Assembly: GCA_027488255.1 (NCBI GenBank)
Contig: JAIYBZ010000037.1
Span: 304,469-368,468 of the forward strand
Direction: 5' to 3'
From: Comamonadaceae bacterium
Lineage (GTDB): Bacteria > Pseudomonadota > Gammaproteobacteria > Burkholderiales > Burkholderiaceae_C
Length of the DNA: 64,000 bases
Below the pieces are notes generated by a model, which ran no database searches, was not told where the DNA came from, and saw only the letters and a program-made list of their open reading frames with translations. Numbering within the stretch: the stretch's first letter is position 1; the number at the start of each line of letters is the position of its first letter. A program made the translations under genes and the position numbers. Below are positions 36,895 to 45,625 of this stretch, one piece after another.

Positions 36895-38862
36895 TCAGCT
36901 CAACAAGGCATTGACCCGTTTCACATAAGCCGCAGGATCGGCAGGCAAGCCGCCTTCGGCCAGCAAGGCTTGGTCAAACAAGATGTGCGCCAAATCGTGA
37001 AAGTGCACCGAGCCATCGAGTTTTTTCACCAAGGCGTGATCGGGGTTGACCTCCAACACCGGTTTGACTTCGGGCGCTTGTTGCCCGGCTTGCTTGAGCA
37101 TGCGGGCCAATTGCATGCTCATGCCGTCGTCGGTGACGACCAAGCAGGCGGGGCTGTCGACCAAGCGGCTGGTCACGCGCACGTCTTCGGCTTTGTCTTT
37201 CAGGGCTTCTTTCAGTTTGGCCAGCACGGGCTTGAAGGTTTCGGCGGCGGTTTCGGCGGCTTTTTTCTCTTCTTCGTCTTGCAGTTTGCCCAGATCAAAC
37301 GCGCCTTTGGCCACGCTTTGCAAGGGGGTGCCCTCGAACTCGTGCACAAAGTTCAGCGCCCACTCGTCCACGCGGTCGGTCATCAACAAAACTTCGATGC
37401 CTTTTTTCTTGAAGACTTCGAGTTGGGGGCTGTTTTTCGCAGCCGCCAAGGTGTCGGCGGTGATGTAGTAAATCGCGTCTTGGCCCTCTTTCATGCGGGC
37501 TTTGTAGTCGGCAAAACCCACGCTCACGGTGTCGCTGGTGGTCGAAGCAAAGCGCATCAATTTGGCCAAGCGGCCTTGGTTGCCAAAGTCTTCACCCAAG
37601 CCCTCTTTCAGCACCGCGCCAAACTCGGCATAAAAGCGGGTGTATTGGCCTTGCTTGGCTTTGTCTTCCTCGCTCAGCACATCGGTCACACCTTCGGTGG
37701 CTTCGGGCGCTTTGTCGTGTTTGGCCAAGTCTTCCAACATAGACAGCACGCGCTTGGTGCAGCCTTCGCGAATGGCTTTCACATCGCGGCTTTCTTGCAG
37801 CAGCTCGCGGCTCACATTCAGCGGCAAATCGGCGGAGTCCACCACGCCTTTCACAAAGCGCAGGTAGTTGGGCATCAAGGCCTCGGCTTCGTCCATGATG
37901 AAGACGCGCTTCACGTACAACTTGATGCCGGCTTTTTTGTCGCGGTTCCACAAGTCATGCGGGGCTTTGCTGGGGATGTAAAGCAGCTGGGTGTACTCGG
38001 TGCTGCCCTCCACGCGGTTGTGCGTCCAGGTCAGTGGGGCCTCAAAGTCGCGGCTGATTTGTTTGTAAAAATCAGCGTACTGCTCGTCGCTGATGTCTTT
38101 CTTGGGGCGGGTCCACAAAGCGCTGGCTTTGTTGATGGTTTCCCACTCAGCGGTCTTGACCATGGCGCCGGGTTGGCGGCCGCCGTTTTCATCCTTGGGA
38201 TCGATCAGTTCACCGTCTTTCCACTCTTCTTTTTCCATCAAGATGGGCAAGCTGATGTGGTCGGAGTATTTGCCCACGATTTCTTTGAGTTTCCAGCTGT
38301 TGGCGTACTCCAGAGCTTCTTCGCGCAAATGCAAAATCACGCTGGTGCCGCGTTGTGCGCGGTGGATGGTTTCGACCTCAAAGTCGCCGGTGCCGCCGCT
38401 GATCCAGCGCACACCTTCTTCGGCTTGGGCCCCGGCACGGCGGGTCTCTACCGTGATTTTGTCGGCCACGATGAAGCCCGAATAAAAGCCCACGCCAAAT
38501 TGGCCAATCAGTTGCGCGTCTGATTTTTGATCGCCACTCAACTTGCTCATGAAGTCTTTCGTGCCGCTTTTGGCGATCGTGCCCAAGTGGTCAATCGCTT
38601 CTTGCGCGCTCATGCCGATGCCGTTGTCGGTGATCGTCAAAGTCTTGGCGGCTTTGTCGAAAGACAAGCGCACCTGAAGTTCGGGCGCGTCTTCGTAAAG
38701 GGCATTGTTGTTCAGCGCCTCAAAGCGCAATTTGTCGCAGGCGTCAGAGGCGTTCGAGATCAATTCGCGCAGAAAGATCTCTTGGTTGGAATACAGCGAG
38801 TGCGTGACCAAGTGCAAAAGTTGTGCGACTTCGGCCTGAAAGGCGTGGGTTTGCTTGCTCAT
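36895..38862 (-). CDS. htpG: Chaperone protein HtpG (Hsp90)
   Basis: A 655-residue ATP-dependent chaperone that remodels client proteins in the cytoplasm. The N-terminal GHKL ATPase shows [33 protein letters not shown] and [11 protein letters not shown]; then [18 protein letters not shown]. The middle domain has [25 protein letters not shown]. The C-terminal part ends in [10 protein letters not shown] probable sigma-32 promoter lies 55-80 bases upstream and a strong terminator follows. Confidence 0.96.
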   Translation of the reverse strand: MSKQTHAFQAEVAQLLHLVTHSLYSNQEIFLRELISNASDACDKLRFEALNNNALYEDAPELQVRLSFDKAAKTLTITDNGIGMSAQEAIDHLGTIAKSGTKDFMSKLSGDQKSDAQLIGQFGVGFYSGFIVADKITVETRRAGAQAEEGVRWISGGTGDFEVETIHRAQRGTSVILHLREEALEYANSWKLKEIVGKYSDHISLPILMEKEEWKDGELIDPKDENGGRQPGAMVKTAEWETINKASALWTRPKKDISDEQYADFYKQISRDFEAPLTWTHNRVEGSTEYTQLLYIPSKAPHDLWNRDKKAGIKLYVKRVFIMDEAEALMPNYLRFVKGVVDSADLPLNVSRELLQESRDVKAIREGCTKRVLSMLEDLAKHDKAPEATEGVTDVLSEEDKAKQGQYTRFYAEFGAVLKEGLGEDFGNQGRLAKLMRFASTTSDTVSVGFADYKARMKEGQDAIYYITADTLAAAKNSPQLEVFKKKGIEVLLMTDRVDEWALNFVHEFEGTPLQSVAKGAFDLGKLQDEEEKKAAETAAETFKPVLAKLKEALKDKAEDVRVTSRLVDSPACLVVTDDGMSMQLARMLKQAGQQAPEVKPVLEVNPDHALVKKLDGSVHFHDLAHILFDQALLAEGGLPADPAAYVKRVNALLS

Positions 38863-38907
38863 GTTTTTTGGAAAGTGAAATGGAACGAGAGAAGAAATGT
38901 CAGAACA

Positions 38908-38942
38908 CCTGTTGAAGTAAGGGCGTCCAACAGGATTTCAAG
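38908..38942 (-). promoter_or_regulatory. Probable heat-shock (sigma-32) promoter of htpG with overlapping inverted repeat
   Basis: On the minus strand CTTGAAA (38936-38942) is a perfect sigma-32 -35 element. It is followed after 12 bases by CCCTTAC (38917-38923), close to the CCCCAT consensus. The spacing is at the short end of the accepted range. The repeat CCTGTTG / CAACAGG (38908-38914 and 38928-38934) flanks the -10 element. Confidence 0.6.
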
Positions 38943-38965
38943 AGATAAAGTGGGCTAAATCAGCA

Positions 38966-38979
38966 GCCCAGCGCTGGGC
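38966..38979. repeat. 14-bp perfect palindrome after the pseudouridine synthase gene
   Basis: GCCCAGCGCTGGGC is self-complementary without a loop and lies 8 bases past the stop of the minus-strand synthase gene. No T run follows on that strand, so a terminator role is unsupported. Confidence 0.4.
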
Positions 38980-38987
38980 CGGCACCC

Positions 38988-39896
38988 TCAAAACGATTCA
39001 TGGGGGCCCAAATAGCGCCATTGCCCTGCCGGCAATTGGCCCAGTTGCACGCCGCCCATGCGGATGCGCTTGAGCCCCACCACTTTCAGGCCGACTTGCT
39101 CGCACATGCGCCGAATTTGGCGCTTTTTGCCTTCGGTCAGCACAAAGCGCAATTGCTCGGGGTTTTGCCATTCGACCTTGGCGGGTTTGAGGGGCTTGCC
39201 GTCCAAACTCAGGCCGTGGCGCAGCCGTTGCAATTGCGCGGCGGGGAAAACGGCTTGCACATTGGCACTGACCCGGTCGAAGTCGCCGATCGCGGTCAGT
39301 GCGTTGGCTTTGCCACCATATGTGGCCGAAGCGGCCGAGGCGGCGGCGGTGTTTTCGTGCCCGGTGTAGGCCACGCGCACCAGGTATTCTTTTTCCATCT
39401 CGGTGTCTTCGCCGATCAATTGGCGCGCCACCCGGCCGTCTTGGGTCAGCACCAACAAGCCGGTGGAGTCGATGTCCAATCGCCCCGCCGGTGCCAAGCC
39501 GCGCAAATGTGGCGGTGTGAAACGCATTTTGCTGGGGTCGCCCAGCCAATGGCTGCGTGGGTTGATCAGCGTGATGGCCGGTTCGTGGCCGTCTTCGGCT
39601 TGGCCGCTCACATAGCCCATGGGTTTGTGCAACAAGATGGTCACTTGTCGTTCTTGCTGTTGCTCAGCCGCGCGGTCCACCGTGATGCGGTCCGACAAAG
39701 AAACTTGCTGGCCCATGCTGGCCGGCAAACCATTCACCTTGACCCAGCCTTGCTCGATCCAGGCATCGGCTTCGCGGCGCGAGCACATGCGCAATTCGGC
39801 CATGCGTTTGTTCAGGCGGGACGTGCCGCTGGGAGCGGCGGATTCGCCTTTGCCTTCGGGTCGGGGAGCGCGTTTAAATGCCGGGGGCTGGGTCAT
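38988..39896 (-). CDS. rRNA pseudouridine synthase, RsuA/RluB/RluF family
   Basis: A 302-residue enzyme that converts a uridine of ribosomal RNA to pseudouridine. An S4 RNA-binding domain covers about residues 27-75 ([21 protein letters not shown]). The catalytic aspartate is Asp141 in [48 protein letters not shown] is the family's C-terminal signature. The target uridine cannot be told from sequence; RluF-like is likeliest. ATG at [10 protein letters not shown] is preferred over the TTG five codons upstream. Confidence 0.88.
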   Translation of the reverse strand: MTQPPAFKRAPRPEGKGESAAPSGTSRLNKRMAELRMCSRREADAWIEQGWVKVNGLPASMGQQVSLSDRITVDRAAEQQQERQVTILLHKPMGYVSGQAEDGHEPAITLINPRSHWLGDPSKMRFTPPHLRGLAPAGRLDIDSTGLLVLTQDGRVARQLIGEDTEMEKEYLVRVAYTGHENTAAASAASATYGGKANALTAIGDFDRVSANVQAVFPAAQLQRLRHGLSLDGKPLKPAKVEWQNPEQLRFVLTEGKKRQIRRMCEQVGLKVVGLKRIRMGGVQLGQLPAGQWRYLGPHESF

Positions 39897-39953
39897 GGGA
39901 TGCGGGGACAAAAGAAGTTGAACGATTGTCGGCTGTTTTTGAGGGGGCGTGCG

Positions 39954-40664
39954 TCACAAAAATTGGGCAGTTCGCAGGCCCTGCATGTCCAAAATGCGCA
40001 AGCCGCCGTATTCCACCCGGATCAGTTGCCGGGCTTCCAGCACGCGCAGCGCCTCGTTCACGCGTTGCCGTGACAGCCCCACCAAATAAGCCAGCTCTTG
40101 TTGGGTGATGCGCAGCACCTCGCCCACGCCCGAGAAAAGCACGGGGTTGAACAGCGCCGCCAAGTGCCGGGCCAAGCGCAATTCGGGGTTGGTCATGCGG
40201 TCCATTTCACGCGCGGCAATGAATTGCCCCAAGCGTTCATTGAGTTGGTTCATGATGAAACGGTTGAAGCCCAGCGAGTGGTCGATCAGCCAATGAAAAG
40301 TGTCCAGCGGCATGCCGGCCACCACGCTCGGCCGCAGGGCCTGAATGTTGTAGCGGTAAATCTCGCGTTTCAGCGCCGTGCCCTCGCCAAACCAGCCGCC
40401 GGGAGGCACACCGGTGAAGGTCATGGTCTGGCCGCTTTCGTTGTCGGTGCTCATTTTGAGCAAGCCTGAAATCACGCCAAACCAATACGTCACGGGTCGC
40501 CCGACACGGCAGACATAGTCGCCGGCCTGTGGGTCACTCACCACCAATTGCGGCACGATTTGGGCGCGTTCTTCGGGCAACAAGAGGTCAAACCAAGGGA
40601 TTTCTCGGAGCTCGGCCTCGGTGGGCGCCCGGCGCCGCTGGTGAACGGTGTTTTCTTTGGGCAC
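39954..40664 (-). CDS. Crp/Fnr-family transcriptional regulator
   Basis: A 236-residue regulator with an N-terminal cyclic-nucleotide-binding fold and a C-terminal winged helix (RITQQELAYLVGLSRQRVNEALRVLEARQLIRVEYGGLRILD). The pocket segment GGWFGEGTALKREIYRYNIQALRPS lacks the Arg-Ser/Thr pair that binds cAMP in CRP. There is only one cysteine, so there is no FNR iron-sulfur cluster. The effector is therefore something else or none. The recognition helix reads SRQRVNEAL rather than SRETV, predicting a different half-site. Start is GTG. It is divergent from the acyl-CoA synthetase/Liv operon and is the natural candidate to control it. Confidence 0.87.
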   Translation of the reverse strand: MPKENTVHQRRRAPTEAELREIPWFDLLLPEERAQIVPQLVVSDPQAGDYVCRVGRPVTYWFGVISGLLKMSTDNESGQTMTFTGVPPGGWFGEGTALKREIYRYNIQALRPSVVAGMPLDTFHWLIDHSLGFNRFIMNQLNERLGQFIAAREMDRMTNPELRLARHLAALFNPVLFSGVGEVLRITQQELAYLVGLSRQRVNEALRVLEARQLIRVEYGGLRILDMQGLRTAQFL

Positions 40665-40717
40665 GGTGTGGGGCGGTTGTCAGCAGCAGGTCAGCTGGGC
40701 TAGGGGTCTTCCCTGAA

Positions 40718-40735
40718 TTGTCGTCCAAACGACAA
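40718..40735. promoter_or_regulatory. 18-bp perfect palindromic operator for the Crp/Fnr-type regulator
   Basis: TTGTCGT-CCAA-ACGACAA is a perfect 7-4-7 inverted repeat in the gap between the regulator and the synthetase operon. The layout (two half-sites, 4-base centre) matches Crp/Fnr sites, with TTGTCG in place of TTGAT. If TACTAT at 40756-40761 is the -10, the centre falls near -41.5, the class II activator position. Confidence 0.65.
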
Positions 40736-40820
40736 CTTGGCGTCAAATGACTGCCTACTATCCCAAAAAATTCAAGGCGCACCGCCTTCGGTGCCCCGTT
40801 TTTTGGAGACAGGTCCGGTC

Positions 40821-42767
40821 ATGCAAACTACGTTTCCCCGATTGATGCTCAAGCACGCTGCCGAGCGCCCTGCAGCGCCTGCACTGCGCGAAAAAGAATA
40901 TGGCATTTGGCAGACCACCACATGGTCTGATTTGGCCCGTTTGGCCGAGTCTGTTGCTTGCGGTCTGCACCAAGCGGGCTTGCGTCGTGGCGAACATTTG
41001 GTGGTGGTGGGCTCGAACCGCCCACGCCTGTACGCCACCATGTTGGCCGCGCAATCGCTGGGCGCTATTCCTGTGCCGCTTTACCAAGACGCGGCTGCTG
41101 CGGAATGTGTCTTTCCGATCACCAACGCCGAGGTGCGGTTTTGTGTGGTGGAAGACCAAGAGCAAGTCGACAAGATGCTCGAGGTGCGCGAAAAGTGCCC
41201 GCAACTCAGCCACATTTATTACGACGATCCTCGCGGCCTGCGCAAATACGACGAAGAGGGCTTGGGCTCGCTCGAAGAATTGATGGCTTCGGGCGCCGTG
41301 TTCGCCAAACAGCACCCTCAATTCTTGGCTGAAGAAATTGAAAAAGCCACGCACACCGATGTCGCGGCGATGTTCTTCACCTCGGGCACCACTGGCAACC
41401 CCAAGGGCGTGGTGCACACCCACAGCTCGCTGATTGACCGCGCCGATGCGGGCGCCGAGTTTGACAAGTTGACCAGCAACGAAGACGTGTTGGCCTACAT
41501 GCCACCGGCTTGGATTGGCCAAAACATCTTCAGTTACGCGCAATGGTTGGTGTGCGGCTATGTGGTCAATTGCCCCGAGTCGGGCGCGACCATCACCATC
41601 GATTTGAAAGAAATCGGTCCCACCTATTACTTTGCGCCGCCCCGGGTGTTTGAGGGCATGTTGACCAGCGTGATGATTCGTATGGAAGACGCCGGCGCAT
41701 TTAAGCGGAAGATGTTCCACACCTTCATGGCGGTGGCCAAAAAAGTGGGCCCAGCATTGATGGACGGGCAGTCCGTCGGCCTGCTCGACCGCTTGCTCTA
41801 CGCTGTGGGCAACATGATGGTCTATGGCCCCTTGCGCAACAGCATGGGCTTTAGCCGTGTGCGCGTGGCCTACACCGCGGGTGAAGCAATTGGCCCCGAT
41901 TTGTTCACCTTCTTCCGCTCGATTGGCGTGAACATCAAGCAACTCTACGGCTCGACCGAGACCGCTGTGTTTGTCTGCTTGCAGCCCGACAACGAGGCCC
42001 GTGCCGACACCGTGGGCGTGCCGTGCAAAGGGGTGGAAATCAAGGTCGCGGAGAACGGCGAAATCTTGGTCAAGTCGCCCGGCTTGCTCAAGGGCTATTA
42101 CAAAAATCCCGAGGCCACAGCCGAAGTGTTGACGGCAGATGGCTGGTACCACACCAGCGATGCGGGCTTTATTGACACGCATGGTCACCTCAAGATCATT
42201 GACCGCGTGAAAGACGTGGGCCGCATCCAAGGAGGCCAAAACGATGGCGCCATGTTTGCGCCTAAATATGTTGAAAACAAACTCAAGTTTTTCCCGCACA
42301 TCAAAGAAGTGGTGGCCTACGGCGACCAGCGCGAAAAAGTGTGCGTGATGATCAACATCGACTTCGACGCGGTGGGCAACTGGGCCGAGCGCCGCAACTT
42401 GCCCTACGCCGGTTACACCGATTTGGCGCAAAAGCCCGAGGTCTATGACTTGATCCAGTCGTGCGTCGAAAAAGTCAACGCCGACTTGGCCGAAGATGCT
42501 TTGTTGGCCGGCAGCCAGGTCAGCCGCTTCTTGGTCTTGCACAAAGAGTTGGATGCCGACGATGGTGAATTGACCCGTACCAACAAAGTCCGCCGCGGCT
42601 TCATCGCCGAGAAATACAAACCGCTGGTCGATGGCTTGTACGAAGGCAAGACCGAGCAGTTCATTGAAACCGTCGTCAAGTTTGAAGACGGCCGCACCGG
42701 CAGTGTGAGCGCCACGCTCAAAATTTCGGACGCCAAGACATTCACACCCGTGAAGGCAGCAGCATGA
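40821..42767 (+). CDS. AMP-dependent acyl-CoA synthetase heading a Liv-type transport operon
   Basis: A 648-residue long-form acyl-CoA synthetase. It has the ATP loop FFTSGTTGNPKGVVHTH near residue 190, then YMPPAWIGQNIFSYAQWLVCGY, QLYGSTETAVF, GWYHTSDAGFIDTHGHLKIIDRVKD and the C-terminal ELTRTNKVRRGFIAEKY with the probable catalytic lysine. Length and middle region resemble long-chain acyl-CoA synthetases. Its location with a branched-chain-type ABC importer and a PaaK-like gene suggests the transported acid is its substrate. The ATG is preferred over in-frame upstream codons. The stop overlaps the livG start by 4 bases. Confidence 0.88.
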   Translation: MQTTFPRLMLKHAAERPAAPALREKEYGIWQTTTWSDLARLAESVACGLHQAGLRRGEHLVVVGSNRPRLYATMLAAQSLGAIPVPLYQDAAAAECVFPITNAEVRFCVVEDQEQVDKMLEVREKCPQLSHIYYDDPRGLRKYDEEGLGSLEELMASGAVFAKQHPQFLAEEIEKATHTDVAAMFFTSGTTGNPKGVVHTHSSLIDRADAGAEFDKLTSNEDVLAYMPPAWIGQNIFSYAQWLVCGYVVNCPESGATITIDLKEIGPTYYFAPPRVFEGMLTSVMIRMEDAGAFKRKMFHTFMAVAKKVGPALMDGQSVGLLDRLLYAVGNMMVYGPLRNSMGFSRVRVAYTAGEAIGPDLFTFFRSIGVNIKQLYGSTETAVFVCLQPDNEARADTVGVPCKGVEIKVAENGEILVKSPGLLKGYYKNPEATAEVLTADGWYHTSDAGFIDTHGHLKIIDRVKDVGRIQGGQNDGAMFAPKYVENKLKFFPHIKEVVAYGDQREKVCVMINIDFDAVGNWAERRNLPYAGYTDLAQKPEVYDLIQSCVEKVNADLAEDALLAGSQVSRFLVLHKELDADDGELTRTNKVRRGFIAEKYKPLVDGLYEGKTEQFIETVVKFEDGRTGSVSATLKISDAKTFTPVKAAA

Positions 42768-43546
42768 CCAAGAAAATCGGTGACGTCATTCTGGACGTCA
42801 ACAACATCAGTTTGCGGTTTGGCGGCGTGAAGGCGCTGACCGACATTTCGTTCAACGTGCGCGAGCATGAGGTGCGCGCCATCATTGGCCCCAACGGCGC
42901 GGGTAAGAGTTCGATGCTGAACTGCATCAACGGCGTTTACCAGCCGCAAGAGGGCAGCATCACCTTCCGCGGCCAAAAGTTTGACCACATGAACAGCCGC
43001 CAAGTGGCCGAGATGGGCATTGCGCGGACCTTCCAAAACTTGGCTTTGTTCAAGGGCATGAGCGTGATCGACAACATCATGACCGGGCGCAATTTGCGCA
43101 TCAAGAGCAACCTGTTCATGCAGGCTTTGCGCATTGGCCCCGCCCAGCGCGAGGAAGAAGAGCACCGCGAATTTGTCGAGCACATCATCGACTTTCTTGA
43201 AATTCAGGCTTACCGCAAAACCCCAGTGGGGCAGTTGCCCTATGGCTTGCAAAAGCGGGTCGACTTGGGTCGCGCTTTGGCCATGGAGCCGCAGGTGCTG
43301 TTGCTGGACGAACCCATGGCCGGCATGAACATGGAAGAAAAGCAGGACATGTGCCGCTTCATTCTGGATGTGAACGACGAATTCGGCTCGACCATCGTGC
43401 TGATCGAGCACGATATGGGCGTGGTGATGGACATTTCGGACCGCGTGGTGGTGCTCGACTACGGCAAAAAAATCGGCGACGGGACTCCCGAAGAAGTGCG
43501 CAACAACGAAGAAGTGATCAGTGCCTATTTGGGCACCAGTCACTGA
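42764..43546 (+). CDS. livG: Branched-chain-type ABC transporter ATP-binding protein, LivG type
   Basis: A 260-residue ATPase with Walker A GPNGAGKSSMLN, Q loop RTFQNLALFKGMSV, a degenerate signature LPYGLQKRVDLGRALAMEP and Walker B LLLDEPMAGMN. The LPYGxQKR form of the signature is seen in aromatic-acid-associated Liv systems. It is translationally coupled to the synthetase gene by an ATGA overlap. In this HAAT family the substrate may be an aromatic or aliphatic acid rather than leucine. Confidence 0.9.
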   Translation: MTKKIGDVILDVNNISLRFGGVKALTDISFNVREHEVRAIIGPNGAGKSSMLNCINGVYQPQEGSITFRGQKFDHMNSRQVAEMGIARTFQNLALFKGMSVIDNIMTGRNLRIKSNLFMQALRIGPAQREEEEHREFVEHIIDFLEIQAYRKTPVGQLPYGLQKRVDLGRALAMEPQVLLLDEPMAGMNMEEKQDMCRFILDVNDEFGSTIVLIEHDMGVVMDISDRVVVLDYGKKIGDGTPEEVRNNEEVISAYLGTSH

Positions 43547-43558
43547 GGAGAAAACGAC

Positions 43559-44488
43559 ATGGCATTTTTCTTGGAAGCTCTTTTTGGCGGTCTGATGGCC
43601 GGCATGCTCTACGCGCTGGTGGCGTTGGGCTTTGTGCTGATTTTCAAAGCGTCTGGCGTGTTCAACTTTGCGCAAGGCGCCATGGTGCTGTTTGCCGCCT
43701 TGGCGATGGCGCGTTTTTCAGAGTGGATTCCCGGCTGGTTGGGTATTGAAGACAAACTGGTGGGCAACTTCTTGGCGTTTGTGATCTCGGCCGCCATCAT
43801 GCTGTTGCTGGCTTGGCTGATCGAACGCTTGGTGTTGCGCCACTTGGTCAACCAAGAAGGCGTGACCTTGTTGATGGCCACTTTGGGCATCACTTATTTC
43901 TTGGACGGTTTGGGCCAAACCATTTTCGGCAGCGACATTTACAAGATCGATGTGGGCATGCCCAAAGACCCGATCTTCTTGTTGGACTCGGTCTTCCCAG
44001 GCGGCGTTTTGGTCAACTTGGAAGACGTTTATGCCGCCTGCATTGCCGCTTTGTTGGTGGTGGTGTTGTCGCTGTTCTTCCAAAAGACCAGCACCGGACG
44101 CGCTTTGCGCGCGGTGGCCGATGACCACCAAGCGGCGCAGTCGATTGGTATTCCCTTGAACCGCATCTGGGTGATTGTTTGGTTTGTGGCGGGCATCACC
44201 GCCTTGGTGGCCGGCATCATTTGGGGCTCCAAGATGGGCGTGCAGTTTTCGCTCACCACGGTGGCCCTGCGCGCGCTGCCCGTGATCATTTTGGGCGGCT
44301 TGACATCGGTCCCGGGCGCCATCATTGGTGGTTTGATCATCGGGGTGGGCGAGAAACTGTCCGAGGTCTATTTGGGCCCCATGGTGGGTGGCGGCATTGA
44401 GATTTGGTTTGCCTATGTGCTGGCGCTGGTCTTCTTGTTGTTCCGGCCCCAAGGTCTGTTCGGCGAAAAAATCATTGACCGCGTGTAA
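43559..44488 (+). CDS. livH: Branched-chain-type ABC transporter permease, LivH type
   Basis: A 309-residue membrane protein with about eight helices. It has the LivH features ALVALGFVLIFKASGVFNFAQGAMVLFAAL at the start, GRALRAVADDHQAAQSIGIPLNRIW in the cytoplasmic coupling loop, and FRPQGLFGEKIIDRV at the end. AGGAG overlaps the livG stop and sets the start. Confidence 0.91.
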   Translation: MAFFLEALFGGLMAGMLYALVALGFVLIFKASGVFNFAQGAMVLFAALAMARFSEWIPGWLGIEDKLVGNFLAFVISAAIMLLLAWLIERLVLRHLVNQEGVTLLMATLGITYFLDGLGQTIFGSDIYKIDVGMPKDPIFLLDSVFPGGVLVNLEDVYAACIAALLVVVLSLFFQKTSTGRALRAVADDHQAAQSIGIPLNRIWVIVWFVAGITALVAGIIWGSKMGVQFSLTTVALRALPVIILGGLTSVPGAIIGGLIIGVGEKLSEVYLGPMVGGGIEIWFAYVLALVFLLFRPQGLFGEKIIDRV

Positions 44489-44499
44489 GGAGTAGCAAG

Positions 44500-45576
44500 A
44501 TGTTTTACAGAGAAAACGGTCAATTCAAAACCTCGTACCGCAAAGACCAACAGATCTTTGCCATCGCGCAAGACCGCTGGGCCATTTTGGCGCTGCTCGC
44601 CTTTGCTTTCGTGGGCGTGCCCTTCTTGGTTGACGAGTACATGTTCCGCGCGATCTTGATCCCGTTTTTGATCTTGTCTTTGGCGGCCTTGGGGGTGAAC
44701 ATCCTGGTGGGCTACTGCGGTCAGATCTCACTGGGCTCTGGCGCGTTCATGGCGGTGGGCGCCTACATGGCCTACAACACCTACATTCGCATCGAAGGCA
44801 TGCCCCTGATTTTGGCGCTGTTGGCCGGTGGTTTTTTTGCCACTTTGGTCGGCATTTTCTTCGGCGTGCCCAGCTTGCGCGTGAAGGGCTTGTATTTGGC
44901 GGTGGCCACTTTGGCCGCGCAGTTTTTCTGCGATTGGGCGTTTTTGCGGGTCGGTTGGTTCACCAACAACAACGCCTCGGGCTCGGTCTCGGTGTCCAAT
45001 TTGAATGTGATGGGCATGAGCATCAACACGCCCCTTGAGAAATACCTGTTCTGCTTGGTCTTCTTGGTGGTGTTTGGCTTGTTGGCCAAAAACTTGGTGC
45101 GCTCGGCGATTGGCCGTGAGTGGATGGCCATTCGCGACATGGACGTGGCCGCGGCCGTGATTGGCATTCGCCCGGTTTATGCCAAGTTGAGCGCCTTTGC
45201 CGTCAGCTCGTTCATCGTGGGTGTGGCCGGCGCTTTGTGGGGCTTTGTGCACTTGGGTTCTTGGGAACCGGCGGCGTTCTCGATTGACCGTTCCTTCCAG
45301 CTCTTGTTCATGGTGATCATCGGCGGCATGGGCTCCATCATGGGCAGCTTTTTTGGCGCGGCGTTCATTGTGATCTTGCCGATTTTCTTGAACCAATTCT
45401 TGCCCTTTGTCGGTGATCTTTTTGGCGTCACCATTTCCACGGCGGCGGTGTCACACACTGAATTCATGATTTTTGGTGCCTTGATTGTGTGGTTCTTGAT
45501 CGTGGAACCCCATGGCTTGGCCAAGCTGTGGTCGATTGCCAAGCAAAAGCTGCGCATCTGGCCTTTCCCTCATTGA
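44500..45576 (+). CDS. livM: Branched-chain-type ABC transporter permease, LivM type
   Basis: A 358-residue permease with an N-terminal extension of about 35 residues before the first helix. LAALGVNILVGYCGQISLGSGAFMAVGAYMA is the LivM signature, and GREWMAIRDMDVAAAVIGIRPVYAKLSAF is the coupling loop. AAGGAG precedes the ATG. It completes the membrane channel with LivH. Confidence 0.91.
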   Translation: MFYRENGQFKTSYRKDQQIFAIAQDRWAILALLAFAFVGVPFLVDEYMFRAILIPFLILSLAALGVNILVGYCGQISLGSGAFMAVGAYMAYNTYIRIEGMPLILALLAGGFFATLVGIFFGVPSLRVKGLYLAVATLAAQFFCDWAFLRVGWFTNNNASGSVSVSNLNVMGMSINTPLEKYLFCLVFLVVFGLLAKNLVRSAIGREWMAIRDMDVAAAVIGIRPVYAKLSAFAVSSFIVGVAGALWGFVHLGSWEPAAFSIDRSFQLLFMVIIGGMGSIMGSFFGAAFIVILPIFLNQFLPFVGDLFGVTISTAAVSHTEFMIFGALIVWFLIVEPHGLAKLWSIAKQKLRIWPFPH

Positions 45577-45625
45577 GTATTTCTATTTCCCCCGTGCTTC
45601 CCTTTCTTTCAACAGGAGACAAACC

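Noticed and set aside
36883..38523. Long open frame on the + strand opposite htpG (546 codons)
   Set aside because: It has no family features and reads as phenylalanine/histidine/glutamine-rich antisense of a codon-biased gene; htpG on the other strand is certain.
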